A stretch of DNA of 64,000 nucleotides from Hydrogenophaga sp. Lineage in GTDB: Bacteria; Pseudomonadota; Gammaproteobacteria; Burkholderiales; Burkholderiaceae_C. Shown piece after piece: positions 35,489 through 45,129 of the stretch; positions within the stretch are counted from its first letter, which is position 1; every line of letters begins with the position of its first letter. Below the pieces are notes generated by a model that searched no databases, was not told the DNA's origin, and saw only the letters and a program-made list of their open reading frames with translations. The DNA is taken from contig JAABQG010000009.1 of NCBI GenBank assembly GCA_011391595.1, positions 1-64,000 of the forward strand. The letters run 5' to 3'. A program made the position numbers and the translations under genes.

Positions 35489-37072
35489 TCAGGCAAACAG
35501 GCCATGCAGAAACCACCCCGGCTGGGCCCCGGCCTGCGCCAGCCGCTCGCGGTAGATCCACAGCAGGCCGGCCTGCGCGCTGCGGGCGACGAAGTAGTCG
35601 CGCAGCGCGGCCGGGGCGGCGGCGGTGCCAGTGGCGTCGGGCTCCCACCAGGCGGCCTCGATGCGCTGCGGCCCGGCCAGCAAGGTGAGCGGGCCTTGAT
35701 ACAGCGGGCGGTGGCGCTGCACCGTCAACCGCTGCGGCGTGGCGAGCAGCCAGGTGGGGTAGAGGGCGTCGGGCTGCAGGGTGGCGGTAGTCGCCTTTCC
35801 AGCCCGAGCCTGTTTCATGTTCCGTTCGGACTGAGCCTGTCGAAGCCCCTTCGATGAACTAAGGACAGGCCCTTCGACAGGCTCAGGGCGAACGGACGAT
35901 GGCTCAGCCCGAGCGGATAGCGCGTCTTCAGCCTCCGGGCGCAATACAGCGGCTCCCGGTGGCTTGGGAACCTTCTTATTCGAATTTTTCAAGCTTTTCG
36001 GGCCACTTCCCAGCGTCTTCTGGTCATTGTTTGCTATTAACTGCGGAGCATCCACCGCCGCCGACCAGGCCTGCATGCGTTCGGGCCGGTGGTCGGCGCG
36101 GGGCTCGACGCGCTGTACCTGGGCCGGGCCGAGGCGCGCGCTCAGGCGCTCGACGAGCTGGTACAGGCTGTCGCCCTGGCGGCGGTCTTCCAGCAACAGG
36201 CTGGCGCTGGCGCCGGGCAACGGCGCGGTCTCCACCGTGGCCAGTCGCAGCGCGATGGCGGGCGCGGCCAGCGTGATCCGCGCCAGGTGCTCGGCCAGCA
36301 GGCGCTCGAAGTGGGCCATGTCCAGCGTGGGCTCGGCGGTGCGCACCAGCAGGTGGTCGTCGGTGGGGCCGTTGCGGCGGCGGTCCATCTGCCAGCCCAG
36401 GCGCAGCACCAGCGCGCCCTGCCGGCGCGCCTGCAGCCAGGCGTGCAGCAGCGCCAGCAGGCGACGCGCGCCAAACAGCAAAGCCGAGGCGGTCTCCACA
36501 TGCGCGGGCAGCTCCAGCGGCTCGTCGAACTGCTCGGGCAGCACGAGCCAGGGGTAGAGCTCGGGCCGCGCTCCGAAAGCCTGGTCCAGCGCGTCGAGCA
36601 GGCCGTCACCGAAGCGGCGCACCAGTCCCCCGCGCGGCAGCGCGCGCAGGTCGCCCCAGGTGCGGCAGCCCAGGCGCTCCAGCGTGGACCGGTGCGGCCG
36701 GGCGGCGGCGAGCGCGGCCAGCGGGAGCAACGCGGGCGGCGTGGCGGCGGGCCCGGGGGCGCCGTGGCGGTGGGCGTGCAAGCGCTCAAAAAGCCGCCCG
36801 ATCGCTATCAAGGATGTAGCGCCTTGTGACCATTCCACGCTGGGTTGAGGCTGATTGGCCTTAAAAATATGCTGCAGCAGGGCCCGTCGGCCGCCAAACA
36901 GCCGTTCGCTGGCCGAAATCTCCAGCACCACCACGCCATCGGCCAGCGCCACGCGTGGTGTGAATTGCAGGGCGCGCCAGCTCCACAGGCGCAGGTCCGC
37001 GTCCAAGCCAGGGGCTGGCGGCAGCGGCGGCGCCTCAACGGGCGGCGGGGGCAGCAAGGCGATCCAGTGCAC
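35489..37072 (-). CDS. imuB: ImuB, Y-family polymerase-like mutasome subunit
   Basis: A 527-residue Y-family polymerase homologue that acts as the beta-clamp adaptor of the ImuA-ImuB-DnaE2 complex. It has the family N terminus WIALLPPPP, ALADGVVVLEISASERLFGGRRALLQ, helix-hairpin-helix ALPRGGLVRRFGDGLLDALDQAFG and the little-finger region. As in other ImuB proteins, the catalytic carboxylates of true Y polymerases are not evident. Residues about 393-417 (VRPEPVEGPVLSSSKG and following) are an in-frame palindromic repeat insertion in the C-terminal linker. The start overlaps imuA by 38 bases. Confidence 0.93.
   Translation of the reverse strand: MHWIALLPPPPVEAPPLPPAPGLDADLRLWSWRALQFTPRVALADGVVVLEISASERLFGGRRALLQHIFKANQPQPSVEWSQGATSLIAIGRLFERLHAHRHGAPGPAATPPALLPLAALAAARPHRSTLERLGCRTWGDLRALPRGGLVRRFGDGLLDALDQAFGARPELYPWLVLPEQFDEPLELPAHVETASALLFGARRLLALLHAWLQARRQGALVLRLGWQMDRRRNGPTDDHLLVRTAEPTLDMAHFERLLAEHLARITLAAPAIALRLATVETAPLPGASASLLLEDRRQGDSLYQLVERLSARLGPAQVQRVEPRADHRPERMQAWSAAVDAPQLIANNDQKTLGSGPKSLKNSNKKVPKPPGAAVLRPEAEDALSARAEPSSVRPEPVEGPVLSSSKGLRQAQSERNMKQARAGKATTATLQPDALYPTWLLATPQRLTVQRHRPLYQGPLTLLAGPQRIEAAWWEPDATGTAAAPAALRDYFVARSAQAGLLWIYRERLAQAGAQPGWFLHGLFA
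35823..35894. repeat. REP-like palindrome inserted in frame in imuB
   Basis: Arms at 35823-35845 and 35872-35894 are inverted copies (CGTTCG..CTGAGCCTGTCGAAG, 21 of 23 matching). This is the widespread betaproteobacterial repeat whose translation reads PEPVEG..SSSKGLRQAQ. Here it sits inside the coding sequence without a frameshift. Confidence 0.85.
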
Positions 37073-37952
37073 CGGGACCTCCGGATGGGGCTGCGCCTGC
37101 GGGAACCCGGGTGCTGACCAGCGCCGCCAGCACAGAGCTGGCCGGCGGCTGGGCGGCCGGGGCAGCGGCAGGAAGGGCCACGCCGCTGCCCTGGCGGCGG
37201 CGCACGGACTGCTGGCGGCAGGCCTCCAGCAGCGCCTGCAGCCGCTCGGGCCGCGCCGGCAGCACCAGGGGTGTGATCAACGGCGGGCCACGGCGCTTGA
37301 GCAGGCGCAGCGTCAGCGCGTCCGCGCCCTCGCCCTCGCCTGATTCCAGCAGCAGCCGCAGCACGGCGGGCGAGGCCTCGTGCTGCGCGGCGAGCGGGCG
37401 CATCACGAACAGGCTTTGCTGGAAGTTCTGCGCGGCCATCTGCAGGCGGCGCAACTGCTCGGGACGCACCTGCGGCAGCCAGGCCAGCACGGCCGCCACG
37501 CCCGCACAGCGCAGCGCCTGCTCGCAGGCCCAGACGCGCGCCGCCGTATCGGTGGCCAGCGTGGGGCCTTGCAGCACCAGCAGACGCGCGGCGTCCAGCC
37601 CCTGCGCGGCCAGCCCCGGCACGAACGGCCGGTGCGGCGGGTTGACCAGCACCAGCGCGCCGGGCGGCTGCCCCGGCTGCGTGCACGCCACCAGCGCCGG
37701 CAGCAGCAGCCGCCATTCGCCCTGCCCGGCCTGCGGCTGCAGCACCTCCACCAGCGCCCCCACCGGCCACCCGCCGTCGGGCAGCACGGCATCCAGCGCT
37801 GCATGGCCCGTGGGCCGCGTGGCACCCACGTTGCGCGCGAGCTCGTCGGCGCGCCAGACGGCGCCGGCCCCCAGGGCCTCAGGCGCCGCCGAAGCGGGCC
37901 GGGCACGGGACAGGGCCAGAGAAGAAGCAGGAGACAACGCGGGGGATGGCAT
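37035..37952 (-). CDS. imuA: ImuA, RecA/SulA-like mutasome protein
   Basis: A 305-residue RecA-fold protein, first gene of the SOS mutagenesis operon. The start at 37952 (MPSPALSPASSL) follows the LexA site by about 50 bases; an upstream frame to 38081 would run through the operator. It carries GHAALDAVLPDGGWPVGALVEVLQP (degenerate Walker A region), ALVLVNPPHRPFVPGLAAQGL and a C-terminal Arg/Pro-rich region. ImuA interacts with ImuB and RecA. The downstream imuB gene overlaps it. Confidence 0.92.
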   Translation of the reverse strand: MPSPALSPASSLALSRARPASAAPEALGAGAVWRADELARNVGATRPTGHAALDAVLPDGGWPVGALVEVLQPQAGQGEWRLLLPALVACTQPGQPPGALVLVNPPHRPFVPGLAAQGLDAARLLVLQGPTLATDTAARVWACEQALRCAGVAAVLAWLPQVRPEQLRRLQMAAQNFQQSLFVMRPLAAQHEASPAVLRLLLESGEGEGADALTLRLLKRRGPPLITPLVLPARPERLQALLEACRQQSVRRRQGSGVALPAAAPAAQPPASSVLAALVSTRVPAGAAPSGGPGALDRLAAPAAR

Positions 37953-38005
37953 GGCGCAAGCCGGCAACAGGCCTCGACAACGAGGGGTGAAAGCGGTCCT
38001 GAATA

Positions 38006-38021
38006 CTGTACAGATGAACAG
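38006..38021. promoter_or_regulatory. LexA box of imuA-imuB-dnaE2
   Basis: CTGTACAGATGAACAG fits CTG-N10-CAG exactly, and the dyad extends to TACTGT/ACAGTA (38004-38023). It lies 54 bases upstream of the imuA start. This predicts LexA repression and induction after DNA damage. Confidence 0.9.
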
Positions 38022-38099
38022 TATAGATGGCTTTCGGGGGCTTGCCAATCCGGTGCCTGGCCCGGCCCTGCGCCGGGGCATGGTGCAAGGCGGAGTACC

Positions 38100-38199
38100 C
38101 GGGATCAGGTCGGCGGGGCGCTCGGCGCAGCGAAATCAAGGAGGAGGCCAAAGGCCGGGGGACATTCGCGGAGCGGAGTGCCCCGCCGGCCTGATCCCG
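38100..38199. repeat. long inverted repeat between imuA and an upstream gene
   Basis: Arms 38100-38119 and 38180-38199 are 20 bases each with one T-G mismatch. The pairing continues inward for about four more pairs (38120-38123 with 38176-38179), leaving a 52-base loop that holds a nested GGCC-AAA-GGCC. It sits just downstream of the ICMT-like gene and could terminate or stabilise its transcript, or be a mobile palindromic unit. Confidence 0.7.
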
Positions 38200-38237
38200 C
38201 CCACACGGACCGTCCGCCAAGGATCAGGGCGCCCCGC

Positions 38238-38996
38238 TCAAAGCAGCCCAGGAATCAACCACCAGCTGCGCTTCTTGTACGCCGCCCACTCGGGGTAGCG
38301 CGACATGCTGGCTTCCTTCAGGACCATGTTGACCGAGAACAGCCCCAGCCAGACCCAGGCCAGCACCACTACCGGCAGCCAGTGCCAGACCATCAACGCG
38401 AAGCTGCCGTAGATCATCATCTCGCCCAGGTAGTTGGGGTGGCGGATGTAGCGGTGCATGCCGTCGGTGATGAGCCCGCGCTTCACGCGCAGGGTGAAGT
38501 ACTTCTGCGCGTCGGCCGCGATCATGATGACCGAGCCCAGCATGCACAGGCTGATGCACAACGCGAACCAGACGTGATCCGGCAGCGGGTACACCGGCCG
38601 CACCGTGCCCGAGATCAGCAGCCAGCCGAACACCCAGTACCAGCCCAGCACACCCAGGAAGGCGTTGATGCCGCCGCCGAGGGTGATCTTCACCTGCCAG
38701 TTCGGGTCGGGGAAGGCCAGGTCCTTGACCAGCCAGACCAGGCCGTAGGTACCGTGCAGCGCCAGGTAGATCCAGGCCGCGGTGGAGGTGTTGCCGTACC
38801 ACCAGATCAAGAAGCCGAGGAAGAAGAAGGTGCCGCCCTTCTGGAAATTGATGACCCAGGCGAACTTCCACGGCCGCGGTCCGCCCAGGAAATCCTGCGA
38901 CAGCCAGTTGTTGAACCGGCGCAGGGCCAAGGCCCAGGCGGGCGCGGCGGACGCCGCGGCCGGAACCGCGGGAGACAGGGAACTGGCGGGATCCAT
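38238..38996 (-). CDS. isoprenylcysteine carboxyl methyltransferase-like membrane protein
   Basis: A 252-residue integral membrane protein with about six hydrophobic segments. The C-terminal third carries GLITDGMHRYIRHPNYLGEMMIYGSF, the RHPNYLG signature of the ICMT/steroid 5-alpha-reductase (DUF1295-like) superfamily, followed by KEASMSRYPEWAAYKKR. These are SAM-dependent methyltransferases or NADPH reductases; the substrate is unknown. The start at 38996 has AGGAG nine bases upstream; the earlier ATG at 39035 lacks one. Confidence 0.82.
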   Translation of the reverse strand: MDPASSLSPAVPAAASAAPAWALALRRFNNWLSQDFLGGPRPWKFAWVINFQKGGTFFFLGFLIWWYGNTSTAAWIYLALHGTYGLVWLVKDLAFPDPNWQVKITLGGGINAFLGVLGWYWVFGWLLISGTVRPVYPLPDHVWFALCISLCMLGSVIMIAADAQKYFTLRVKRGLITDGMHRYIRHPNYLGEMMIYGSFALMVWHWLPVVVLAWVWLGLFSVNMVLKEASMSRYPEWAAYKKRSWWLIPGLL

Positions 38997-39186
38997 GGCG
39001 GTCTCCTGAATGGTTGCGGACAGGGCAAGGTTCACTGCATGTAACTCCTGGTCTGTCCCGCAAGTTTTGCGAAAGCGATCGTGAGGGCCGGCCCGTGGCC
39101 ATCGTCTGTCCGGATTATGAAACCATCTCAGGCATTGGACGAAAGAAGCAGAAGTGCCCTACAGTGGCCCCAGGAGGTACTCAAGC

Positions 39187-40026
39187 ATGACATTGAAAAA
39201 CTGGATTTGGGCCTTGCTGGCCGTGACGCCCCTGGCCTGGGCGCAAGCGCAGGCACAGGCGCCAGCCGGCGAAGTCAAGGGCACGGCGGTGGTGCATACG
39301 GCCGAATCGGCCCGGGCGGTGATGGAAAAGGCAGCCTTGGTGCTGCCTGCGCGCGTGACGGGCGGCGCGGTGTACGTCGGGCCCCTCAAGGATGCGCCCA
39401 CGCAGGTACGCCAGCGTGCGCCGGTCGTGGTGTTCATGCACGGTTCGTCGGGGCTGGCGCTCAAGGCCATCGGCGAATGGCAGCTTTGGCTCGCCGAGTT
39501 GGGCATTGCCAGCGTGGCGCCCGACTCCTTTGCCCTGCCCGACCGGCTGACCTACAAGTCACCCATCGCCGTAGAAACCTACGAGCGGGTGCATGCCCTT
39601 CGCCTGTCGGAGGTGCCGCTGGCCGTCGCGGCGGTGCGCGCGGCGCCCTGGGCCGACCCGGCCCGCATGGTGTTGGCCGGCACCAGCGAAGGCGCTCCGG
39701 CCGTGGCGCGTTACCGGGGCGCCGAGTTTGCGGGCCGCATCATTTTTTCGTGGAGCTGCGAAGACAATTATTTCGTGCGCACCCACGACACCGCGATCCC
39801 GGCGGACCGGCCGGTGCTCAACGTCATCAGCCTGACCGATCCGTTTTTCTCGCCAGCCAACAGCTGGCTGGGCAATCCTGCGGCCAGGGGCCACTGCGGC
39901 ACCGCGCTCAAGGACCACAAGCAGGCCAGCGTGGTGCTGATTCCCGGCGCGCCCCACACGCTGATCAACCTCCCCGCCGCCCGCCAGCCGGTGGAGGGTT
40001 TCCTGCGCGACGTGCTCAAACCCTGA
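39187..40026 (+). CDS. secreted dienelactone-hydrolase-like alpha/beta hydrolase
   Basis: A 279-residue exported hydrolase. The start at 39187 follows AGGAGGT, and the leader MTLKNWIWALLAVTPLAWA is a signal peptide. The core contains VVVFMHGSSG (oxyanion loop), the nucleophile elbow GTSEG, SLTDPFFSP with an acidic residue, and PGAPHTLINLP with the catalytic His, an intact triad. DLH-family enzymes act on esters or lactones; the natural substrate is not apparent. It converges on the helicase gene. Confidence 0.8.
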   Translation: MTLKNWIWALLAVTPLAWAQAQAQAPAGEVKGTAVVHTAESARAVMEKAALVLPARVTGGAVYVGPLKDAPTQVRQRAPVVVFMHGSSGLALKAIGEWQLWLAELGIASVAPDSFALPDRLTYKSPIAVETYERVHALRLSEVPLAVAAVRAAPWADPARMVLAGTSEGAPAVARYRGAEFAGRIIFSWSCEDNYFVRTHDTAIPADRPVLNVISLTDPFFSPANSWLGNPAARGHCGTALKDHKQASVVLIPGAPHTLINLPAARQPVEGFLRDVLKP

Positions 40027-40057
40027 GCCGTCGCCCAGGGGTCGCGCCAGGCGGCGA

Positions 40058-42247
40058 TCAGGTTGGCGCCACTTCCCGCCCCCGCGCATCGTGGCGCACC
40101 ACGGTGAACGGCGGCAGGCCCTGCATCAGGCGCTTGCCGTAGGACGTGCGCGTGAGGCGGCGGTCGTAGCAGTAGACAAACGCCCGGTCGGTCTCGGTGC
40201 GGATGGCGCGGCCGGCCCACTGGGCCAGGCGGATGGCGGTGGCGGGCACCACGAGTTCGCTGAACGGGTCGCGGCCCACGGCGCGCAGCCACTCGGCGCG
40301 CGCCTCGCCCACCGGGTCGTCGGGCGGGGCGAACGGCAGCTTGGCGATGAACACGCTCTCGCAGAGCTGCCCCGGCAGGTCCAGCCCCTCGCCGAAGGAC
40401 TGCATGCCGAAGATGATGGACACGCCACCCGCTTCCACCCGCTCGCGGTGGCGCGCCAGCAACACGGCGCGCGGCAGCTCGGTCTGCACCAGCACCACGT
40501 CGCGCAGTTCGCCGGGCAGCGCCTCGACCGCCACGCGCAGCTGTTCGCGCGAGGTGAACAGCGCCAGCGCGCCGTGGCGCACCTCGCGCAGGTCGCGAAT
40601 CAGCGAGCGCGCCACATCGGCGTTGAATCCGGCGGCGTCTTTCGGGTCGGCAGCGGTCTCGGAGGTGATGAAACGGCCCTGCGCGGCGAAGTCGAAGGGG
40701 CTGGAGACCTCGAGCGTGACGGCGGCCGGGTCGCCCTGCAGACCGGACTCGCGCAGGAAAAAGTCGAACTGGCCGCAGCTGGTGAGCGTGGCCGAGGTGA
40801 CCACCGCACCGCGCACCACCGACCACAGGTGCGAGCGCAGCGTGGCGCCGGGCAGGATCGGGCTGGCGTGCGCCTTGACGACGATGAAATCGCCCACCAC
40901 CTCGCAGGTGAACCACTTGGCCGCCGGCACCGAGCGTTCCGTAGCCGGGCCGTCTTGCGGGCCGGCATCGTGCAGCAGCAACTGCGCGGTGGACACCACG
41001 TCTTCCAGGCGCGGTGCGAGCATGCCGATCTGCGCGTACAGGGTGGACAGACGGCGCGCTTCCTCGGGCTTGTCGCGGATTTCCGCGCGCAGCGCCTTGG
41101 CCACCGCGCTCACACAGGCCAGATAGCTTTCGGCCGTGACCAGCAGCAGCCGCAGCGGCTCGTCCAGCGCGGCCGGCAGCTGGCCCTGCGGCAGGCGCGC
41201 ACGCGCCGGGCCCCAGGCGCCCTTTGGAGCATTGAGCTGCTCGCCATACAGGTCCATCACCAGCCGCGAGAGGTCGAGCAGGGTCTGTTTGAGCTGGCTG
41301 GACAGGCGATAGACATCCGCCACTTCGGACACGGCCAGCAAGCCTCCGATGCGCACCACCCGCGTGGCCAGCTTGTCCACCCAGTTGGTGCGCGAAAGGT
41401 CCATGGTGCAGGCGAACTGCTCCAGTGCGGTGGCCGGCAGGTGGTGGCCTTCGTCGAGCACCAGCAGGCAGTTGTCCAGGTCGGGCAGCAGGCGCGAGCC
41501 CAGTGACGACAGCAGCAGGTCGTGGTTGGCCACGATGACCTGCGCGCCGACCAGTTCCTTGCGGCGGTCGTAATAGGTGCACTCGCTGAACACCGGGCAG
41601 TGTTTGCCGGTGCAGGAGCGCGCATCGGCCGCCACCGGGCCCCAGAGCTCGGCCTCGGGCGGGGCGGCCAACGTGTCGCGGTCGCCGCCCCAGGCGCCGC
41701 TGGCCAGGTCGCGCGCCATGCCGGCGTAGAACTGCAGGCGGGCTTCGGTGGTCAGGTGCGCGGAGAAGCGGGCGGCGGGCTCGGGCTCCTCGTCGGGGAA
41801 CAGGTCGTCGTCTTCCGGCGTGCCGCCAGCCAGACGGTTGAGCTTGAGCTTGCAGACGTAGCGCCCGCGCCCCTTGGCCAGCGCAAAGCGAAAGGGCTGC
41901 GGCATCTGCGCCGCCAGCAGGGGCAGGTCCTTGTTGACGAGTTGCTCCTGCAGCGCCACGGTGGCGGTGGAGATCAGCACCCGGGTGTTGCGCGAGAGCG
42001 CCAGCGCAATCGCCGGCGCGCAGTAGGCCAGCGACTTGCCCACGCCGGTGCCGGCCTGGATCACGGCGATCGAGCGCACCGGCTCGGCGTCTTCGTCCTC
42101 CAGCTTGCCCAGCGTGACGTCGGCGAAGGTGCGCGCGACCTGCTCGGCCATCAGATGCTGGCCAGGGCGGACGCGGAAATCGCCGCTGGCGGCAACAACG
42201 TTGTCAAAGGCCTGCAGGGCGGCCTGGGCGAGCGTGGAAAGGGACAT
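40058..42247 (-). CDS. dinG: DinG-family ATP-dependent DNA helicase
   Basis: A 729-residue superfamily 2, XPD-like 5'-3' helicase. Walker A is QAGTGVGKS (about 64-72) and the DEAH-like box reads VLDEGHHL. Four cysteines that could ligate a 4Fe-4S cluster are present (VCKLKL, then SCTGKHCPVFSECTYYD). Helicase motif VI lies near QWAGRAIRTETDR. DinG resolves R-loops and D-loops. No LexA box was found upstream, so damage induction is not supported for this copy. Confidence 0.92.
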   Translation of the reverse strand: MSLSTLAQAALQAFDNVVAASGDFRVRPGQHLMAEQVARTFADVTLGKLEDEDAEPVRSIAVIQAGTGVGKSLAYCAPAIALALSRNTRVLISTATVALQEQLVNKDLPLLAAQMPQPFRFALAKGRGRYVCKLKLNRLAGGTPEDDDLFPDEEPEPAARFSAHLTTEARLQFYAGMARDLASGAWGGDRDTLAAPPEAELWGPVAADARSCTGKHCPVFSECTYYDRRKELVGAQVIVANHDLLLSSLGSRLLPDLDNCLLVLDEGHHLPATALEQFACTMDLSRTNWVDKLATRVVRIGGLLAVSEVADVYRLSSQLKQTLLDLSRLVMDLYGEQLNAPKGAWGPARARLPQGQLPAALDEPLRLLLVTAESYLACVSAVAKALRAEIRDKPEEARRLSTLYAQIGMLAPRLEDVVSTAQLLLHDAGPQDGPATERSVPAAKWFTCEVVGDFIVVKAHASPILPGATLRSHLWSVVRGAVVTSATLTSCGQFDFFLRESGLQGDPAAVTLEVSSPFDFAAQGRFITSETAADPKDAAGFNADVARSLIRDLREVRHGALALFTSREQLRVAVEALPGELRDVVLVQTELPRAVLLARHRERVEAGGVSIIFGMQSFGEGLDLPGQLCESVFIAKLPFAPPDDPVGEARAEWLRAVGRDPFSELVVPATAIRLAQWAGRAIRTETDRAFVYCYDRRLTRTSYGKRLMQGLPPFTVVRHDARGREVAPT

Positions 42248-42352
42248 GGGGAGAGTGTTGCACGACTGGCGGATCTCGGATGCATCGGTCCGGCACCGGG
42301 CCTGGCCGCGCTGCTATTGGACCTCGAAAACCCTCGTTTCCATCCGGCCGCT

Positions 42353-42378
42353 CTTGAAATCACGCCAAATGCCCGTAT
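42353..42378 (+). promoter_or_regulatory. sigma-32-type heat-shock promoter of groES-groEL
   Basis: CTTGAAA (42353-42359) and CCCGTAT (42372-42378) are separated by 12 bases, near the heat-shock sigma factor consensus CTTGAAA-N12-16-CCCCATNT. It lies immediately upstream of the CIRCE operator, an arrangement known from betaproteobacteria. Confidence 0.6.
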
Positions 42379-42380
42379 GA

Positions 42381-42407
42381 TTAGCACTCGTAGGAGTTGA
42401 GTGCCAG
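42381..42407. promoter_or_regulatory. CIRCE operator (HrcA site)
   Basis: TTAGCACTC, nine spacer bases, then GAGTGCCAG. The left arm is a perfect CIRCE half-site; the right arm matches GAGTGCTAA at 7 of 9. It lies 93 bases before the groES start and just downstream of the heat-shock promoter, so HrcA would block transcription. Confidence 0.82.
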
Positions 42408-42499
42408 CATTCGATTCCCGCAAGTTAATGAGCGCTAACTTCGAGCTGGAGTCAGCGCTTTTTGATGACAACCTCTTGTTTCACATTCAAGGAGATCCC

Positions 42500-42790
42500 A
42501 TGAAACTTCGCCCCCTCGCAGACCGCGTGATTGTCAAGCGCGTCGAAAACGAAACCAAAACCGCTTCCGGCATCGTGATCCCCGACAGCGCCGCTGAAAA
42601 GCCCGATCAGGGCGAAGTCCTGGCCGTGGGCCCGGGCAAGAAAAACGACAAGGGCGAGCTGATCGCCATGAACGTCAAGGTCGGCGACCGTGTCCTGTTC
42701 GGCAAGTACAGCGGCCAGACCGTCAAGGTCGACGGCGACGAGCTGCTCGTCATGAAAGAAGATGATTTGTTTGCGGTGGTCGAGAAGTAA
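42500..42790 (+). CDS. groES: co-chaperonin GroES
   Basis: A 96-residue 10-kDa co-chaperonin. The start at 42500 ([16 protein letters not shown]) has AAGGAGAT six bases upstream. The mobile loop [12 protein letters not shown] and the [21 protein letters not shown] dome and C-terminal parts are standard. It forms a heptameric lid over GroEL. It is 65 bases upstream of groEL, in one heat-shock operon. Confidence 0.98.
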   Translation: MKLRPLADRVIVKRVENETKTASGIVIPDSAAEKPDQGEVLAVGPGKKNDKGELIAMNVKVGDRVLFGKYSGQTVKVDGDELLVMKEDDLFAVVEK

Positions 42791-42834
42791 TTTCTCAGCC
42801 TCTTTCACTCTTTCACTCTTTCAATCCCAATTAA

Positions 42835-44514
<1,680 letters not shown>

Positions 44515-44541
44515 CAGCGCGCTTTGCCAGCCACCGAAGGC

Positions 44542-44583
44542 AAAAAAAACCCCGCAGGGCGCGAGCCTTGCGGGGTTTTTCTT
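44542..44583 (+). terminator. intrinsic terminator of groES-groEL
   Basis: An A-run, then stem CCCCGCA(GGGC)/(GCCT)TGCGGGG of about 11 pairs with a GCGA tetraloop, then five T and CTTTG. A-T pairs extend the stem on both sides. It could work in both directions and also serves the convergent gene at 44606. Confidence 0.92.
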
Positions 44584-44605
44584 TGTTCAACAGAGGCGAA
44601 GGTCG

Positions 44606-45106
44606 CTACGGAATGCGCATGTTGATCATGAACATCAGGAACGACCCCGCCAGGGTGGCTTGAGCTGACCAGACCGGCGTGAACTGCCAGGCGAGGGAGA
44701 TGTTCGCCCCCGGCGAAAAACCCTTGTAATTGAGCGGCACTCGATCCTGGTACTCACCCACATAGCCATACATCACGCCGATGTTCCACTTGAACGACAG
44801 CGGCGCGATGTCAAAGATGCCTTTGTAAACGCCACCCCAGGGGAAAACGAAGATGCTGGGCTGATTGAACGAATTGTTGAAAAACGCGATGCCATCGATC
44901 TTGCCGTTGGGGTGCTCGCGTTCGACACCCACCAGCCAAACGTGTTCGTAGTCGCCGTTCAAGTTGAAATGAAATACACCCGGACTGATCGACAGGCTCA
45001 GCTTGTTGCCGTTGTCGGAAGCAACGGTGGGGGGTTCTTGTGCCAGGGCATGGCCGGCAATGTGGGCCACAATCAGGCCCACAAGGATGCGAATCATTTT
45101 TGTCAT
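44606..45106 (-). CDS. hypothetical exported beta-barrel-like protein
   Basis: A 166-residue protein with a signal peptide (MTKMIRILVGLIVAHIAGHALAQ). The mature part alternates short aromatic and glycine-rich strands (LSLSISPGVFHFNL, IGVMYGYVGEYQ, ANISLAWQFTPVWSAQATLAG) and ends in an aromatic-poor but hydrophobic strand, resembling a small outer membrane barrel. Similar short exported proteins occur in Comamonadaceae, but I cannot assign a function. It faces the groEL terminator and is divergent from the next hydrolase gene, 23 bases away. Confidence 0.7.
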   Translation of the reverse strand: MTKMIRILVGLIVAHIAGHALAQEPPTVASDNGNKLSLSISPGVFHFNLNGDYEHVWLVGVEREHPNGKIDGIAFFNNSFNQPSIFVFPWGGVYKGIFDIAPLSFKWNIGVMYGYVGEYQDRVPLNYKGFSPGANISLAWQFTPVWSAQATLAGSFLMFMINMRIP

Positions 45107-45129
45107 GAAACTGAAGGGACGGAAAACAG

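Noticed and set aside
42248..42352. LexA site upstream of dinG
   Set aside because: Searched for CTG-N10-CAG between dinG and groES; none was found.
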